Notes: generated by a model from the letters alone, not told the origin. A DNA stretch of 64,000 nt from Pollutimonas sp. M17 (GCF_025836975.1 NZ_CP107548.1:3720001-3784000); one strand, 5' to 3'. Positions 46,071 to 57,131 are shown, counted from the first letter of the stretch. A program made the numbers and translations.

Positions 46071-49001
46071 ATGACGTTTTTAAACACGTTTTGCCATGCG
46101 TTCCCCAAAAAGCTCGCTAGCGCCTGCGGCCGGCTGGTCTACTATTTTTCCTTGTATGCCGTACCGGCCGGAATCGTGCTGTTCTCGATAGCGGCCCTGC
46201 TCATGCTGAACAACCGCTATCCGCCCACCAGCGGCAGCCCGCTTCAACTCCAGGTATTCCCCGACCCCGGCTTCGCACACTCGCCCGGCACAGCGCTGGA
46301 GGCCCTGAAACGGCGCGAACACGTTACGCATGCCAAGGTCGATGGCCCGACATGGTTTCTGGTCGACGTTCCCGCCGAGCCTGAACTGGGCGAAACCGCC
46401 ATCGATGTGCCGTCGCGGCTGACACAGCGCATCGCCTGCTGGAACGCCGCCACCATGCGCTCGCTGGGCGCCGCCGACCAGGACCTGACCACCGGTTCGC
46501 TGCGCACGTCCAAGCAGGGGTACTCCGTCATGCTCGGCCGTTCCCCGCTTCCGGCCAGCATCCTCTGCTTCGCCACGTTCGTCGACCAGACCACCCTGAA
46601 CGTGGATCTCTGGTCCATCACCGACCTGCGCACCTCCACCAGCCGGTTCGATCGCGGCGTAAGCCTGCTCGAAGGGGGCCTGCTGACCATCGCGCTGTTC
46701 ATTCTGGTCATCGCCATCACCAATCGCGAATGGATCTACCTGCTGCTGGCCGCCTGGCTGGTCGGCAACCTGCGCCTGGGCGCGCTGGCCATGGGCTGGG
46801 ATACCCAGTGGCTGGGCAGGAACATCCCGCTGGAGTGGATGCCTTTCATCCGGCAGGTGACCGTTGCCGCTTACTACCTGCTGACCTATACGCTCTTCAC
46901 CCAGTTGTTCCGCAGCAGCCGGGTCGCCAGCTACCCCCGCCTGTTGCGGATCACCCAGTGGGCCGGCCTGTTGCAGCTGGCCGCGGCATTCCTGCTGCCC
47001 TATGAGCAGTTCCGGCCGCTGATGTGGGCGGTCTGCGGCTTCGGCATACTGGTTATGGCATTCCTGCTGGCGCGCACCGTCTACCGGACCCGTTCGCGGG
47101 TATGGATGTGGCATATCGTTTCGCTCAGCATGGCGTTGTGCGTCATGCTCTCGGGCATCCTGCTGGTCATTTTCGGCCGCACGCCATTCGTCGACATATT
47201 CAACAGTGTGGTCGCCCTGCTGCTGTCGAACGTGATGATCGCGCTGGCGGTGGCCGAGCGGATGCGCGAAGACCGCAGGGAGCGCATCCGGGCCCAGACC
47301 GAACTGGTCAGCAATTACGCCGTCACGCCCATAGGCATGTTCACCCTGGGGTTCGACAATGTCTTCCAGCGCGCCAATCCCGTGCTGGAGCAGATGCTGG
47401 GCGTTTCCCTGAACAACGACAACGATACCGCCATCCACTGGACCGACTACTTCGAGGAGCAGGACTGGCACAAGCTGTCGGAACAGACCGAGGCCGGACA
47501 GGAAGTCGAGATCAAAAGGCTGGACCCATCCAACGATCCCGGCCTGCCCCAGCATTTCGTGGTGCGGGCGGCCATGGCCGATGGCCGGATAGAAGGTTCG
47601 CTGCAAGACATCACCGCCCGCACGAAAACCATCAATCAGCTTCGCCTGCTGGCCGACAACGATCCGCTTACCGATGTGTTGAACCGGCGCGGCATAGAAA
47701 AAGCGCTGGACAAGTCGCTGGGCGATCTCAAAGAGGGCCAGCCCTGTGCGCTGGCCTATCTGGATCTGGATCACTTCAAGCGCATCAACGGGCTGTTCGG
47801 CCACACGGCCGGCGACGAGGTGCTCAAGCAGGTGTGCCAGCGCATCAAATCCGCGCTGTCCGACTCGCAGCATATCGGCCGCATAGGCGGCGACGAGTTC
47901 ATCGTGCTTTTTCCCAATACGCCGGTGAGCGAAGCGCGCGAGGCCGCCAAGCGGATCATAGAACAGTTGAGCACGACCGCCTTCCATATCGGCACGCGCG
48001 CATTCCAGATCAAGAGCGCGATCGGCGTCGTCGAGGTAAACCAGAGCATGAGCGCCAAGGACGCCATCTCGGCGGCCAACCACGCATGCCGTGAGGCGCG
48101 CAAGCAGCACCAGAGCGTGGTCGTCTACGAGCAGGACTCGCAGGAATTGCTGGACCATACCGAAGAGCTGCGGCTGTTCGACCAGCTTGAAGGGGGCGAT
48201 TCTCCGCGCGGCCTCTATCTGGAACTGCAGCCCATCATGTCGCTGAAAGACCCCTTGCAGTCCCTGAACTTCGAGGTGCTGCTGCGCGTGCGCGATTCCG
48301 CCGGCGCTTTGATTCCCTCGGGCAAGATCGTGTCGTCGGCCGAAGAAAGCGGCACCATCACCATCATCGACAAATGGGTGTTCTCGGCCACGCTGGAATG
48401 GCTTGCGAAGCACGAGAAGCGGTTGGGGAAGACGCAGTTCATCAGCATCAACCTTAGCGGCGTATCGCTGAACGACGACAAATTCATCGATGCCTTCTTC
48501 GCGAACCTGGCCCATCACAGCCATCTCACCAAGCGCCTGTGCGTCGAAATCACCGAAGGCGTCGCACTGCAAGACCTCGATCGTACGCGGCAGTTCATGA
48601 AGCGCCTGCAGCGCATGGGCGTACGCATCGCGCTGGACGATTTCGGGGCCGGCTACACCTCGTTCTCTTATCTGAAGGAGCTGCGCGCCGATGCCATCAA
48701 GATCGACGGCGCCCTGATCAAGGACATGCTGGCCAACGACACCAATATCGCCATCGTGCGCACCATCGTCGAACTTGCGCGCAACCTGGGCATGAAGAGC
48801 ATTGCGGAATGGGTGGAAGACGGCGCCACGATGCAGGCGCTGCAGGACATGGGCGTGGATTATGTGCAGGGCTATATCGTATCGAAATCCAGGCCGCCCA
48901 TAGACATACTGAATGCCCTTACGATCACCGACCTGGTGTCGTCCTCGGAAACGCTGGCATTCATCAGGAAGACGGCGGCGCAAGCGCGCCTTGAGCCTTA
49001 G
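46071..49001 (+). CDS. Membrane GGDEF-EAL cyclic-di-GMP protein
   Basis: 976 residues. One N-terminal helix, a ~150-residue periplasmic domain, then about seven helices (about 200-400), a PAS-like segment (about 420-515), GGDEF domain (about 530-690) and EAL domain (about 710-950). GGDEF is intact (RIGGDEFIVLF) but no RxxD inhibitory site precedes it. The EAL signature reads EVL (FEVLLRVRD); the other phosphodiesterase motifs are kept: INLSG, EITEG, DDFGAGYTSFSYL, KIDG and IAEWVED. It may therefore both make and degrade c-di-GMP. Its stop overlaps that of the convergent diguanylate cyclase. Confidence 0.9.
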   Translation: MTFLNTFCHAFPKKLASACGRLVYYFSLYAVPAGIVLFSIAALLMLNNRYPPTSGSPLQLQVFPDPGFAHSPGTALEALKRREHVTHAKVDGPTWFLVDVPAEPELGETAIDVPSRLTQRIACWNAATMRSLGAADQDLTTGSLRTSKQGYSVMLGRSPLPASILCFATFVDQTTLNVDLWSITDLRTSTSRFDRGVSLLEGGLLTIALFILVIAITNREWIYLLLAAWLVGNLRLGALAMGWDTQWLGRNIPLEWMPFIRQVTVAAYYLLTYTLFTQLFRSSRVASYPRLLRITQWAGLLQLAAAFLLPYEQFRPLMWAVCGFGILVMAFLLARTVYRTRSRVWMWHIVSLSMALCVMLSGILLVIFGRTPFVDIFNSVVALLLSNVMIALAVAERMREDRRERIRAQTELVSNYAVTPIGMFTLGFDNVFQRANPVLEQMLGVSLNNDNDTAIHWTDYFEEQDWHKLSEQTEAGQEVEIKRLDPSNDPGLPQHFVVRAAMADGRIEGSLQDITARTKTINQLRLLADNDPLTDVLNRRGIEKALDKSLGDLKEGQPCALAYLDLDHFKRINGLFGHTAGDEVLKQVCQRIKSALSDSQHIGRIGGDEFIVLFPNTPVSEAREAAKRIIEQLSTTAFHIGTRAFQIKSAIGVVEVNQSMSAKDAISAANHACREARKQHQSVVVYEQDSQELLDHTEELRLFDQLEGGDSPRGLYLELQPIMSLKDPLQSLNFEVLLRVRDSAGALIPSGKIVSSAEESGTITIIDKWVFSATLEWLAKHEKRLGKTQFISINLSGVSLNDDKFIDAFFANLAHHSHLTKRLCVEITEGVALQDLDRTRQFMKRLQRMGVRIALDDFGAGYTSFSYLKELRADAIKIDGALIKDMLANDTNIAIVRTIVELARNLGMKSIAEWVEDGATMQALQDMGVDYVQGYIVSKSRPPIDILNALTITDLVSSSETLAFIRKTAAQARLEP

Positions 49002-49999
49002 GCCGTGTAGCGGCTTGGTCCGGGCCGGCTGCGGGCCGGCACCGGCTTTTTCCGTTTCTCGGCATACATGCGCTCGTCGGCCAGATGCATGGTTTTCTTC
49101 AGCGTTCCGGCCTCGGATTTGAGCGCCATGCCGATGGATATCCGGATGTCTTTCTGGTTCAGCGCCTGGCTTAGCCTGCTCATGAGCGATTCGGCCACCG
49201 CGGGCGTGGCCTGTTGCACCACCACCCCGAACTCGTCGCCCCCCAGTCGCCCCACCGAATCGGTGCTGCGCAACACCGATGAAATGGTCTGGGCGGTAAG
49301 TCGAAGGAGGTCGTCGCCCGCCGCATGGCCCCGCGTATCGTTCACGACTTTCAGGAAGTCCAGGTCCAGCATCACGATGGCGGCGTCTTCGTCGGTGCTG
49401 GACGCCAGCGCGTCGATATGCGCCAGGCGGTTGATCCAGCCTGCGCGATTGAACACACCGGTAAGCGGATCGATGAATGCATCGCGCTGCATCTCGATGA
49501 CCATTTGCTCGGCGATATCCAGCTCGGCATGCAGGTTCACCACCAGGGCCATGGCGGCTACGCACAGGCGCAGGTTTTGCGCGCACAAGGCCAACTGGGC
49601 GACCATGGGCTCGTAGGCAAAGCCCACAACGCAGCCCATGCTGTCGCCCTCCTGTTCTTCAAGGCGTGCCATGATCAGGTAGCCTTTGCGCGGATCGGCG
49701 GGGACACGCCGGGGCAAATGGATGTGCTCGGCGTCGGTGACGGACCGGTAATGGAAGCCGCCGACGCGTGCGCAATCGTGCCAGTCGTTTTCCAGCAGAC
49801 GCCCCAGGGCTTCGGACGGAAATGTGCGGAAGGCCCCCCGTGCCGCCAGTACGGCGCAGGCATCGCCGTCTTGTCTTCCGACGAGCCAGCCGGCGATGGG
49901 CAGAAAAATTTGCAGTATGCCAAGTTGGGCTTCGAGTGCTTCGCTGGCCAGAATATTTGCCCGAGCCTTGATGCCAGGGCCTTCTTTGACTACCGACAT
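48998..49999 (-). CDS. Diguanylate cyclase (GGDEF) with N-terminal GAF-like sensor
   Basis: 333 residues, soluble. The first ~165 residues look GAF-like but carry no motif I can name. The GGDEF domain follows (DAFIDPLTGVFNRAGWINRL; LDLDFLKVVNDTRGH; GRLGGDEFGVVV). An RxxD inhibitory site (RSTD) sits five residues before GGDEF, so product feedback is expected. It should synthesise c-di-GMP in response to an unknown cytoplasmic signal. It converges on the membrane GGDEF-EAL gene with a 4-bp stop-codon overlap. Confidence 0.9.
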   Translation of the reverse strand: MSVVKEGPGIKARANILASEALEAQLGILQIFLPIAGWLVGRQDGDACAVLAARGAFRTFPSEALGRLLENDWHDCARVGGFHYRSVTDAEHIHLPRRVPADPRKGYLIMARLEEQEGDSMGCVVGFAYEPMVAQLALCAQNLRLCVAAMALVVNLHAELDIAEQMVIEMQRDAFIDPLTGVFNRAGWINRLAHIDALASSTDEDAAIVMLDLDFLKVVNDTRGHAAGDDLLRLTAQTISSVLRSTDSVGRLGGDEFGVVVQQATPAVAESLMSRLSQALNQKDIRISIGMALKSEAGTLKKTMHLADERMYAEKRKKPVPARSRPGPSRYTA

Positions 50000-50175
50000 A
50001 ATTATTTTTTACAGCGAAAGAAGTTGGCCTTGAGTGTGCAGGGTGCACAGCGTGGTCGCACAATGGCCCGGATGTCTCGACATTAAATTTTACAATATTC
50101 ACATATATATGCCAGCATTATTTGCGATCATGCCGTCAATAGGTGGCAACACGTAATTCGAGGAAATAAACAGAT

Positions 50176-50222
50176 ACAAAAATGCCGCACGCCCGGCCCA
50201 TGGCGGGTCGGGTGTGCGGCAC
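50176..50222 (-). terminator. Rho-independent terminator after ccsB
   Basis: A long GC-rich hairpin (outer arms about 50183-50190 and 50214-50222, with a second paired block inside) followed on the minus strand by TTTTTG (A-run at 50178-50182). It lies 37 bp past the ccsB stop. Confidence 0.8.
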
Positions 50223-50258
50223 TTCTTTCGGGATGGCCGGCAGGCGCGGATGTCCGTT

Positions 50259-51617
50259 TTACAGTTCTCCGTATGAATGCAGTCCGGACAGGAACATATT
50301 GACGCCGAGGAAGGCAAAGCTGGTCACCAGCAATCCGGCCAAGGCCCAATACGCCGCCATCGTGCCGCGCAGCCCTTTCATCAGCCGCATGTGCAGCCAG
50401 GCGGCGTAGTTCAGCCACACGATGAGCGCCCAGGTTTCCTTGGGATCCCATTGCCAATACGTGCCCCACGCATCGGCGGCCCACAGCGCGCCCAGAATGG
50501 TGGCGACCGTAAAGAAGGCAAACCCGACCGCGATCGCGCGATACATGATGTCGTCGAGGATTTCCAGCGAAGGCAGCCTGCTGGCGATAGGCCCGCGAAA
50601 CGCCAGGATGGAGCCGACGATAATCGCCCCGATTCCGAAATAGAGCATCCAGGTGGCGGAGAGCTCGCGCGATCCGAACACCATGGGCTCGGCGCACAAT
50701 ATCGCCCCCAGCACGAACAGGGGGGCGAGCTTGCCCCACGAGCGCGTCTGGCCGTTTTCCTTCACCAGGTAGGCGAAGCCCACCATGGCGGACAGGGAGA
50801 AGGTGCCATAGCCTATGAAATTGGCCGGCACGTGCAGTTTCATCCACCAGCTTTTAAGCGCCGGCACCAGGGGCTGTATCTGAAAGGCATCGCGCGTGAA
50901 CGAATACCACAGCAGGAAGACCACGGCGGAGCTGATGACCAGCAGGACAAAGCCTCCCAGGGCCCGGGTCGCATAGCGCCGCTCGTAGTACAGGTAGAAC
51001 AGCGCGGTGATCAGGGCGAACAGCACGAAGACTTCGTACAGATTGCTGACCGGAATATGGCCGATGTCCGGGCCCAGCAGGTGGCCTTCGCGCCACCTTA
51101 CCAGCAGGCCGGTCACCCCGGCATATACGGCGCCCCAGCTCAGCACCGTGCCCAGCCAGGCGGCCGTCTTGCTGAAGATGCCGATCCAGTAACAGATCAT
51201 GGCCAGCACGAACAGCGAGCACATCCACAAAATGGCGGACTGGGACGAGAACAGGTACTTCAGGAAGAAGACGCTTTCGGCCCGGGTAATATCGCCCTGC
51301 TCCAGCCCGCCCCCGCCGCTGTACAGCCAGATGGCGAATAGCGCGGTGGCGCCGCTGGCGACCATCAGCGTGCGCAACGGACGCCACAGCCATGCCATCC
51401 AGCTGAAGCCCGCCACAGCGCCGCATAGAATGATCTTCTCGTAGTAATCCATGCTTTCCTGGTAATGCACCAGAACGTAAGCCGCTCCCACGGCCAGGGC
51501 CAGGAAGAATACGATATCGGTCCAGTCGGGCTTGCCCCGATGGCCGCGCGAATCGCCGCTGGCCGTCATGGACTCCTGCCACATCGGGGCGCTCGATGAA
51601 ATAATGGACTCGGACAT
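50259..51617 (-). CDS. ccsB: Cytochrome c biogenesis protein CcsB/CcsA (ResC), System II
   Basis: 452-residue membrane protein with about eight to ten helices. The haem-handling signature WGTYWQWDPKE is present near the C-terminus, with conserved His residues in KLHVPANFIGY and AAWLHMRL flanking it. With ResB it forms the System II haem lyase that attaches haem to CxxCH motifs of cytochromes c. GAGG Shine-Dalgarno. The resB gene lies 12 bp upstream. Confidence 0.95.
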   Translation of the reverse strand: MSESIISSSAPMWQESMTASGDSRGHRGKPDWTDIVFFLALAVGAAYVLVHYQESMDYYEKIILCGAVAGFSWMAWLWRPLRTLMVASGATALFAIWLYSGGGGLEQGDITRAESVFFLKYLFSSQSAILWMCSLFVLAMICYWIGIFSKTAAWLGTVLSWGAVYAGVTGLLVRWREGHLLGPDIGHIPVSNLYEVFVLFALITALFYLYYERRYATRALGGFVLLVISSAVVFLLWYSFTRDAFQIQPLVPALKSWWMKLHVPANFIGYGTFSLSAMVGFAYLVKENGQTRSWGKLAPLFVLGAILCAEPMVFGSRELSATWMLYFGIGAIIVGSILAFRGPIASRLPSLEILDDIMYRAIAVGFAFFTVATILGALWAADAWGTYWQWDPKETWALIVWLNYAAWLHMRLMKGLRGTMAAYWALAGLLVTSFAFLGVNMFLSGLHSYGEL

Positions 51618-51629
51618 AGGTAAACCTCG

Positions 51630-53690
51630 TTACGTGGAGAGGCGCTTGAACGCCTCTTTGAAGCGATCGAACTCATGGTTGAAATCCAGAGTCCGCCGTT
51701 GCGACGTCATGGCCGCCAACAGCTCGCTGCCCTGGCCGCTGGGCTTGACCCATATCCAGACGCGGCGGTCCCGGATATAGAACATGGAGAAAACGCCTAT
51801 GACCAGAAACAGGCAACCCAGGTAAACGGTGTTCTTGCCGGGGCTGCGCGCCACCTGGAACACGCTGGCCTCGATCTGCTCGAAACCCTTGAGCGTCATG
51901 AAGACCGGCGCCGGATAGTCGGGCAGGTTGGCCAGGGCCAGCAGCGACAGCTGTATCCAGCGATCGGCCGCCTCGCCCTCGGGACCTTCGCGCGGCACGG
52001 CTGGCTGGCCGGCGCGCTCACGCACGATGTCGCGCAACTCGAGCAGGGACAACTGGATCATGGGTACGGCAAAGCCCAGCACTTTTTCGCGATCCTGCTC
52101 GGGAACCCGTTCGATGATGCCGTTGAAACCGGACTTGTAGAAGGTTTCCAAAGCACCCTGCGCGGCCTTCTCAAGCAAGGGGCCTTGCAGATCGCCATTG
52201 GCGTTCCTGGCGGCGAACCGGACCGCCGCCTGCTGCACCAGCGCGGGCTGGGCCAGGGCTGCCCGCAGATTCATGAACTCTACCACCGAATGATCGGCAT
52301 CGGCCGGAATCCTGATGTAGCGGTAAGGTTGTGCGGCGGTTTCGCGCACCCCCGCCAGGAACACCTGGCTGCCGTCCAGCGTGATGGGCAGCATATAGTT
52401 GGTGAATTCGTGTGCCTGGCCGTCCCGGCCGATGATCCGGTATTGCACGCTGGGGCCCACGTTCCGCAGGTTCTCGTTCTTGGCGCCGGCCGCGCTGCCC
52501 GTCACCGAGGCGACATGGTCGATGACCGCCTTGGGCTGCGGTTCGGCATCGCTGCTCATATTCTCGACATTGATGACGCGCAGGCCCGAGAAATCGATCT
52601 GCAAAGGCGCTTGCCCGCCATCGCCCTTGACGGTTATATCGGTGCTTTTTCCAACCGTGCCGTCGATACTGAAGGGCTGGCTGGCCGCGCCCTCAAGGGG
52701 GTAGCCCACCAGCTGCAGCGTGCTGCCGCCATCGTCGAAGCTGGACTGGTAAACGGTTACACCCTTGTAGCGCAAGGGTTCATTGACTTCGATGGTCTGG
52801 CTGAAGGACTTGCCGGTTTCCGGGTCGGTGACCTCGACCTCGCTTTTGAAGCTGCTGGGCATGCCGGTGGAATAGTAATCCACCAGGAATTTGTTGAGCT
52901 TGAGGGTGAACGGCAGGGGCTGGACCAGCACCCCATTGTCCACGCTGACGATGCCGCTGCTGCTTTGCGCGCCTTCCGGCACCAGCATATTGGCCCTGAA
53001 ACTGGGGTTGCGCGCCGACAGCAGGCCCGACTCGGGCACCTCGGAAATCAGCATGTTCTGGGTAATGGGCTGCTTGCCGCCCAGCCAGACCTGCATGCGC
53101 ACGGGCAGCTCGCTGTCCAGCAGGCCGCCTATGCAGATGACCACGATCGCGGCGTGCGCGAAAATATAGCCCAGCCGGTTGGCGCTGCCTTTCTTGGCGG
53201 CCAGCATCGCGCTGTCGCCTTCCTGCCTGACCTTGAACCTGTAGCCTTGCGAAGTCAGCCATTGCTGCATTTGAGCCAGGCTCTGGGCCGGCGCGGCCGA
53301 CGATGTGATTTCGACGCGGTGATGAAAAGAGCGCAAGCTGCTGGCGCGCACGTACTCGCGAAAAGACTGTGCATCGCGCACCATTTTCGGCGCATTGCGC
53401 AGCAGGCAGATCGTGGTCGAAACGACCAGGAAGGCCATGATGAGCAGGAACCACCAGCTATTGTAGATATGCCAGATCGAAAACTTGTCGAACAGGGCAA
53501 ACCAGAACGGGCCGAACTGGTCGATGTAGTTGCTGGCGGCCTGGTTCTGCTGAAGAACCGTGCCGATCAGGCTTGCCACGCAGATAAACATCAGCAGGCT
53601 GACCGCGAAGCGCATGGAACCTAGCAGCTCGATGACGTCTGCGCCGAGGCGCCGCGTGGAAGAAGGATGATTCACTGAAGCGGGCTTCAT
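51630..53690 (-). CDS. resB: Cytochrome c biogenesis protein ResB (Ccs1), System II
   Basis: 686 residues. Hydrophobic helices are at about 30-50, 75-100 and 165-190, a large periplasmic domain (about 200-610), and a final helix (TVYLGCLFLVIGVFSMFY). The start GADVIELLGSMRFAVSLL is typical of ResB. It is the partner of CcsB in System II haem ligation. The ATG at 53690 directly abuts a terminator-like T-run with no Shine-Dalgarno; a GTG five codons in (about 53675) is a possible true start. Confidence 0.93.
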   Translation of the reverse strand: MKPASVNHPSSTRRLGADVIELLGSMRFAVSLLMFICVASLIGTVLQQNQAASNYIDQFGPFWFALFDKFSIWHIYNSWWFLLIMAFLVVSTTICLLRNAPKMVRDAQSFREYVRASSLRSFHHRVEITSSAAPAQSLAQMQQWLTSQGYRFKVRQEGDSAMLAAKKGSANRLGYIFAHAAIVVICIGGLLDSELPVRMQVWLGGKQPITQNMLISEVPESGLLSARNPSFRANMLVPEGAQSSSGIVSVDNGVLVQPLPFTLKLNKFLVDYYSTGMPSSFKSEVEVTDPETGKSFSQTIEVNEPLRYKGVTVYQSSFDDGGSTLQLVGYPLEGAASQPFSIDGTVGKSTDITVKGDGGQAPLQIDFSGLRVINVENMSSDAEPQPKAVIDHVASVTGSAAGAKNENLRNVGPSVQYRIIGRDGQAHEFTNYMLPITLDGSQVFLAGVRETAAQPYRYIRIPADADHSVVEFMNLRAALAQPALVQQAAVRFAARNANGDLQGPLLEKAAQGALETFYKSGFNGIIERVPEQDREKVLGFAVPMIQLSLLELRDIVRERAGQPAVPREGPEGEAADRWIQLSLLALANLPDYPAPVFMTLKGFEQIEASVFQVARSPGKNTVYLGCLFLVIGVFSMFYIRDRRVWIWVKPSGQGSELLAAMTSQRRTLDFNHEFDRFKEAFKRLST

Positions 53691-53720
53691 AAAAAAGGGG
53701 ATGCTGTCGATAGCGTCCCC
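53691..53720 (-). terminator. Terminator-like hairpin whose T-run touches the resB start codon
   Basis: Nine-base-pair stem (53697-53705 with 53712-53720, one G-T pair), 6-nt loop, then six T residues on the minus strand immediately before the resB ATG. It should end transcripts from the cytochrome c4 gene. Confidence 0.7.
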
Positions 53721-53737
53721 TGTATTTTAGACTTGTT

Positions 53738-53759
53738 GCCACGGAAAGTATTCCGTGGC
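53738..53759 (-). repeat. Perfect 9-bp hairpin between cytochrome c4 and resB
   Basis: Arms 53738-53746 and 53751-53759 with an AGTA loop. It comes just before the terminator-like hairpin in the minus-strand transcript, so the two may act as a tandem stop or as 3'-end protection. Confidence 0.55.
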
Positions 53760-53770
53760 TTATCCGGGCA

Positions 53771-54472
53771 TCAACGCAAGCCGGCGGCGTAATCGGCCAC
53801 GGCGGCGATGTCGGCATCGGACATGCGGTCGGCGATTTCGTGCATGATGGCATTGTTGGCGCGGTCGCCGCTGCGGAACAGCTTGAGCTGCTCGGCGATA
53901 TAGGCCGGATGCTGTCCCGACAGGCGGGGGAAGGCGCCGGGAACACCCGCGCCGTTGGGCGAGTGGCAACCTGCACAGGCAGGAACCCTTCGATCGGGCA
54001 AGCCGCCGCGCCAGATATGCTGGCCGCGCTCCATGGTGGCCTCGTTGCTGGCCGTGGCGGCTGCTTCAGGGTCGATCGCCTGCTGGGTCAGGTAGTAGGC
54101 GATATTCTGCTTGTCTTCGGCCGTCAGGGCGGTGGCGAAGGCGGTCATGACCGAATTGGCGCCGCCGGGGCCGCGGCGTGCGGGAGGGGTCTTGTCGTCT
54201 TTGGCGGTGAAGTCAACCAGTTGCTTGACCAGGTATTCATGCGGTTGGCTGGCCAGATTCGGGTTGGCGGGAATCGTGCTGTTGCCGGCCGCGCCGTGGC
54301 AGCTGGCACAGGCCAGGATGCCTCGCGCGGGGTCGCCGTTGGCGTACAGCTGCTCGCCCTTGGCGGCATCGGGCTTGGCCACGGCCACGTCGGCTGCATA
54401 AGCAAGTGAAACTACGGAAGACCCCAGCAGCAAGCCGCTGGCAACTACGATTCTGGAAAGCATACGCTTCAT
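53771..54472 (-). CDS. Dihaem cytochrome c4-type protein
   Basis: 233 residues from ATG 54472 with a GAGGTC site; a longer in-frame reading upstream is rejected. The Sec signal peptide ends near LAYAADVAV. Two CxxCH haem motifs (CASCH near residue 52, CAGCH near residue 151) lie in two similar halves, each followed by a NPNLASQPHEYL / FPRLSGQHPAYI segment with a Met/Leu region, the cytochrome c4 pattern. It is a periplasmic electron carrier, next to the System II haem-attachment genes. Confidence 0.93.
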   Translation of the reverse strand: MKRMLSRIVVASGLLLGSSVVSLAYAADVAVAKPDAAKGEQLYANGDPARGILACASCHGAAGNSTIPANPNLASQPHEYLVKQLVDFTAKDDKTPPARRGPGGANSVMTAFATALTAEDKQNIAYYLTQQAIDPEAAATASNEATMERGQHIWRGGLPDRRVPACAGCHSPNGAGVPGAFPRLSGQHPAYIAEQLKLFRSGDRANNAIMHEIADRMSDADIAAVADYAAGLR

Positions 54473-54626
54473 GAAGACCTCGACGATCGCTATTCGATCC
54501 GGGTGCCGTAGACACCACGATGACAATGCCACTTTCGCCCAAAGCATGCTTCAAGGAAAATGACGCAACTGTTTCAAACCTGCGATTATACAATAGCGTT
54601 TGAATTAAACCGTTCTAGGTAACCCC

Positions 54627-56263
<1,637 letters not shown>

Positions 56264-56282
56264 CCGGCAGTCCAGCCCTGTC

Positions 56283-56370
56283 TGGTTTCTTGAACAGCGC
56301 CGTTGGCTGGATCAGCATGCGTGGTTTCTTGAATCGGTACCAGTAGCTGGGGCAGCTTGCTTGGTTTCTT
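56283..56370. repeat. Imperfect ~39-bp tandem repeat, 2-3 copies
   Basis: TGGTTTCTT occurs at 56283, 56322 and 56362. The first two are followed by GAA and, later, by GCTGG and CAGC-TGC at matching distances, so the unit is about 39-40 bp. The third copy is cut short. Confidence 0.55.
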
Positions 56371-56508
56371 AGGCTTGCCCGGCGCAGCTCTCATCATGGA
56401 GCGGGGGCACGACTCTCCAATTGGGCTCCGGATAGATTTACAAGCAGCCTGATTTACGTCAACACCGTCACACTTGCAAAATGCGGGCTGACCATAGGTT
56501 CTTAAGCC

Positions 56509-56727
56509 GCTGCGGCTGGCAAGCCGGGGCCGTGCTCCCATCGCGGCGGCCCCTGCGGGGCTACCCTTGCCCTCGCTTCGCAGCGGGGTACGTGCGCGAA
56601 CTCATGAATTTTCAGCCGCCTGTGGGCTGAAAATTCATTCAAACAGCGCGCACTCTTACGCCCCCGCCGCAAAGCGAGGGCCGCGGCTTGCTCAAAGGTC
56701 ACACGGCCCCGGCTTGCCAGCCGCAGC
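56509..56727. repeat. Long nested inverted repeat (26-bp outer arms)
   Basis: Outer arms 56509-56534 and 56702-56727 are perfect 26-bp complements. Inside are partly complementary GC-rich arms (about 56570-56598 and 56646-56680) and a perfect 13-bp hairpin at the centre (56605-56617 with 56625-56637). The whole could fold into a single ~220-nt hairpin. Confidence 0.8.
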
Positions 56728-57093
56728 TCAAGATCAAGGCATGATGAATGGCCATCCAAAGGTCCTTGAGTTGCTTGATAGCTATTCGGTAGTTGCTTGG
56801 CTCAACTGCCGCACCCTGATGGACTGAAGCTCGATATCAGGCATGCACCGTGTTAAATACTAAACGGCTCGTATTAAGTACTCGTGATTTCCCGCATGAG
56901 CAGCGTGGAGCTGCGCGACCCTACGTATGGGAAGCTATGCTGCTTTGCGCTGGCAATGCATGTCGACGGCCTTATTTGCAAGAGCATATAGGTGTCCGCA
57001 AACAGGCCAACCCACACTGATGAGGCATGAGCACTGCCGGCACGGCTAATCCAGCGCGGCAATCCTCTCAGCCTGTGCATGCCCGGCTCGAAC

Positions 57094-57131
57094 GTCCCTG
57101 GCCGCGCCGCCCGTAGGGCGCGGCCAGGGAC
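57094..57131. repeat. 15-bp perfect inverted repeat
   Basis: Arms 57094-57108 and 57117-57131 with an 8-nt loop, very GC-rich. No T-run follows on either strand. Confidence 0.7.

Noticed and set aside
46080-49586. 1168-codon open frame on the minus strand opposite the GGDEF-EAL gene
   Set aside because: It is His/Gly/Arg/Gln-rich without domains, has no start signal and lies antisense to two well-supported c-di-GMP genes; a typical high-GC shadow.
56283-56370. Possible CRISPR array after hemB
   Set aside because: Only two to three imperfect units, the conserved part is 9-12 bp and the intervening blocks also resemble each other; no cas genes.
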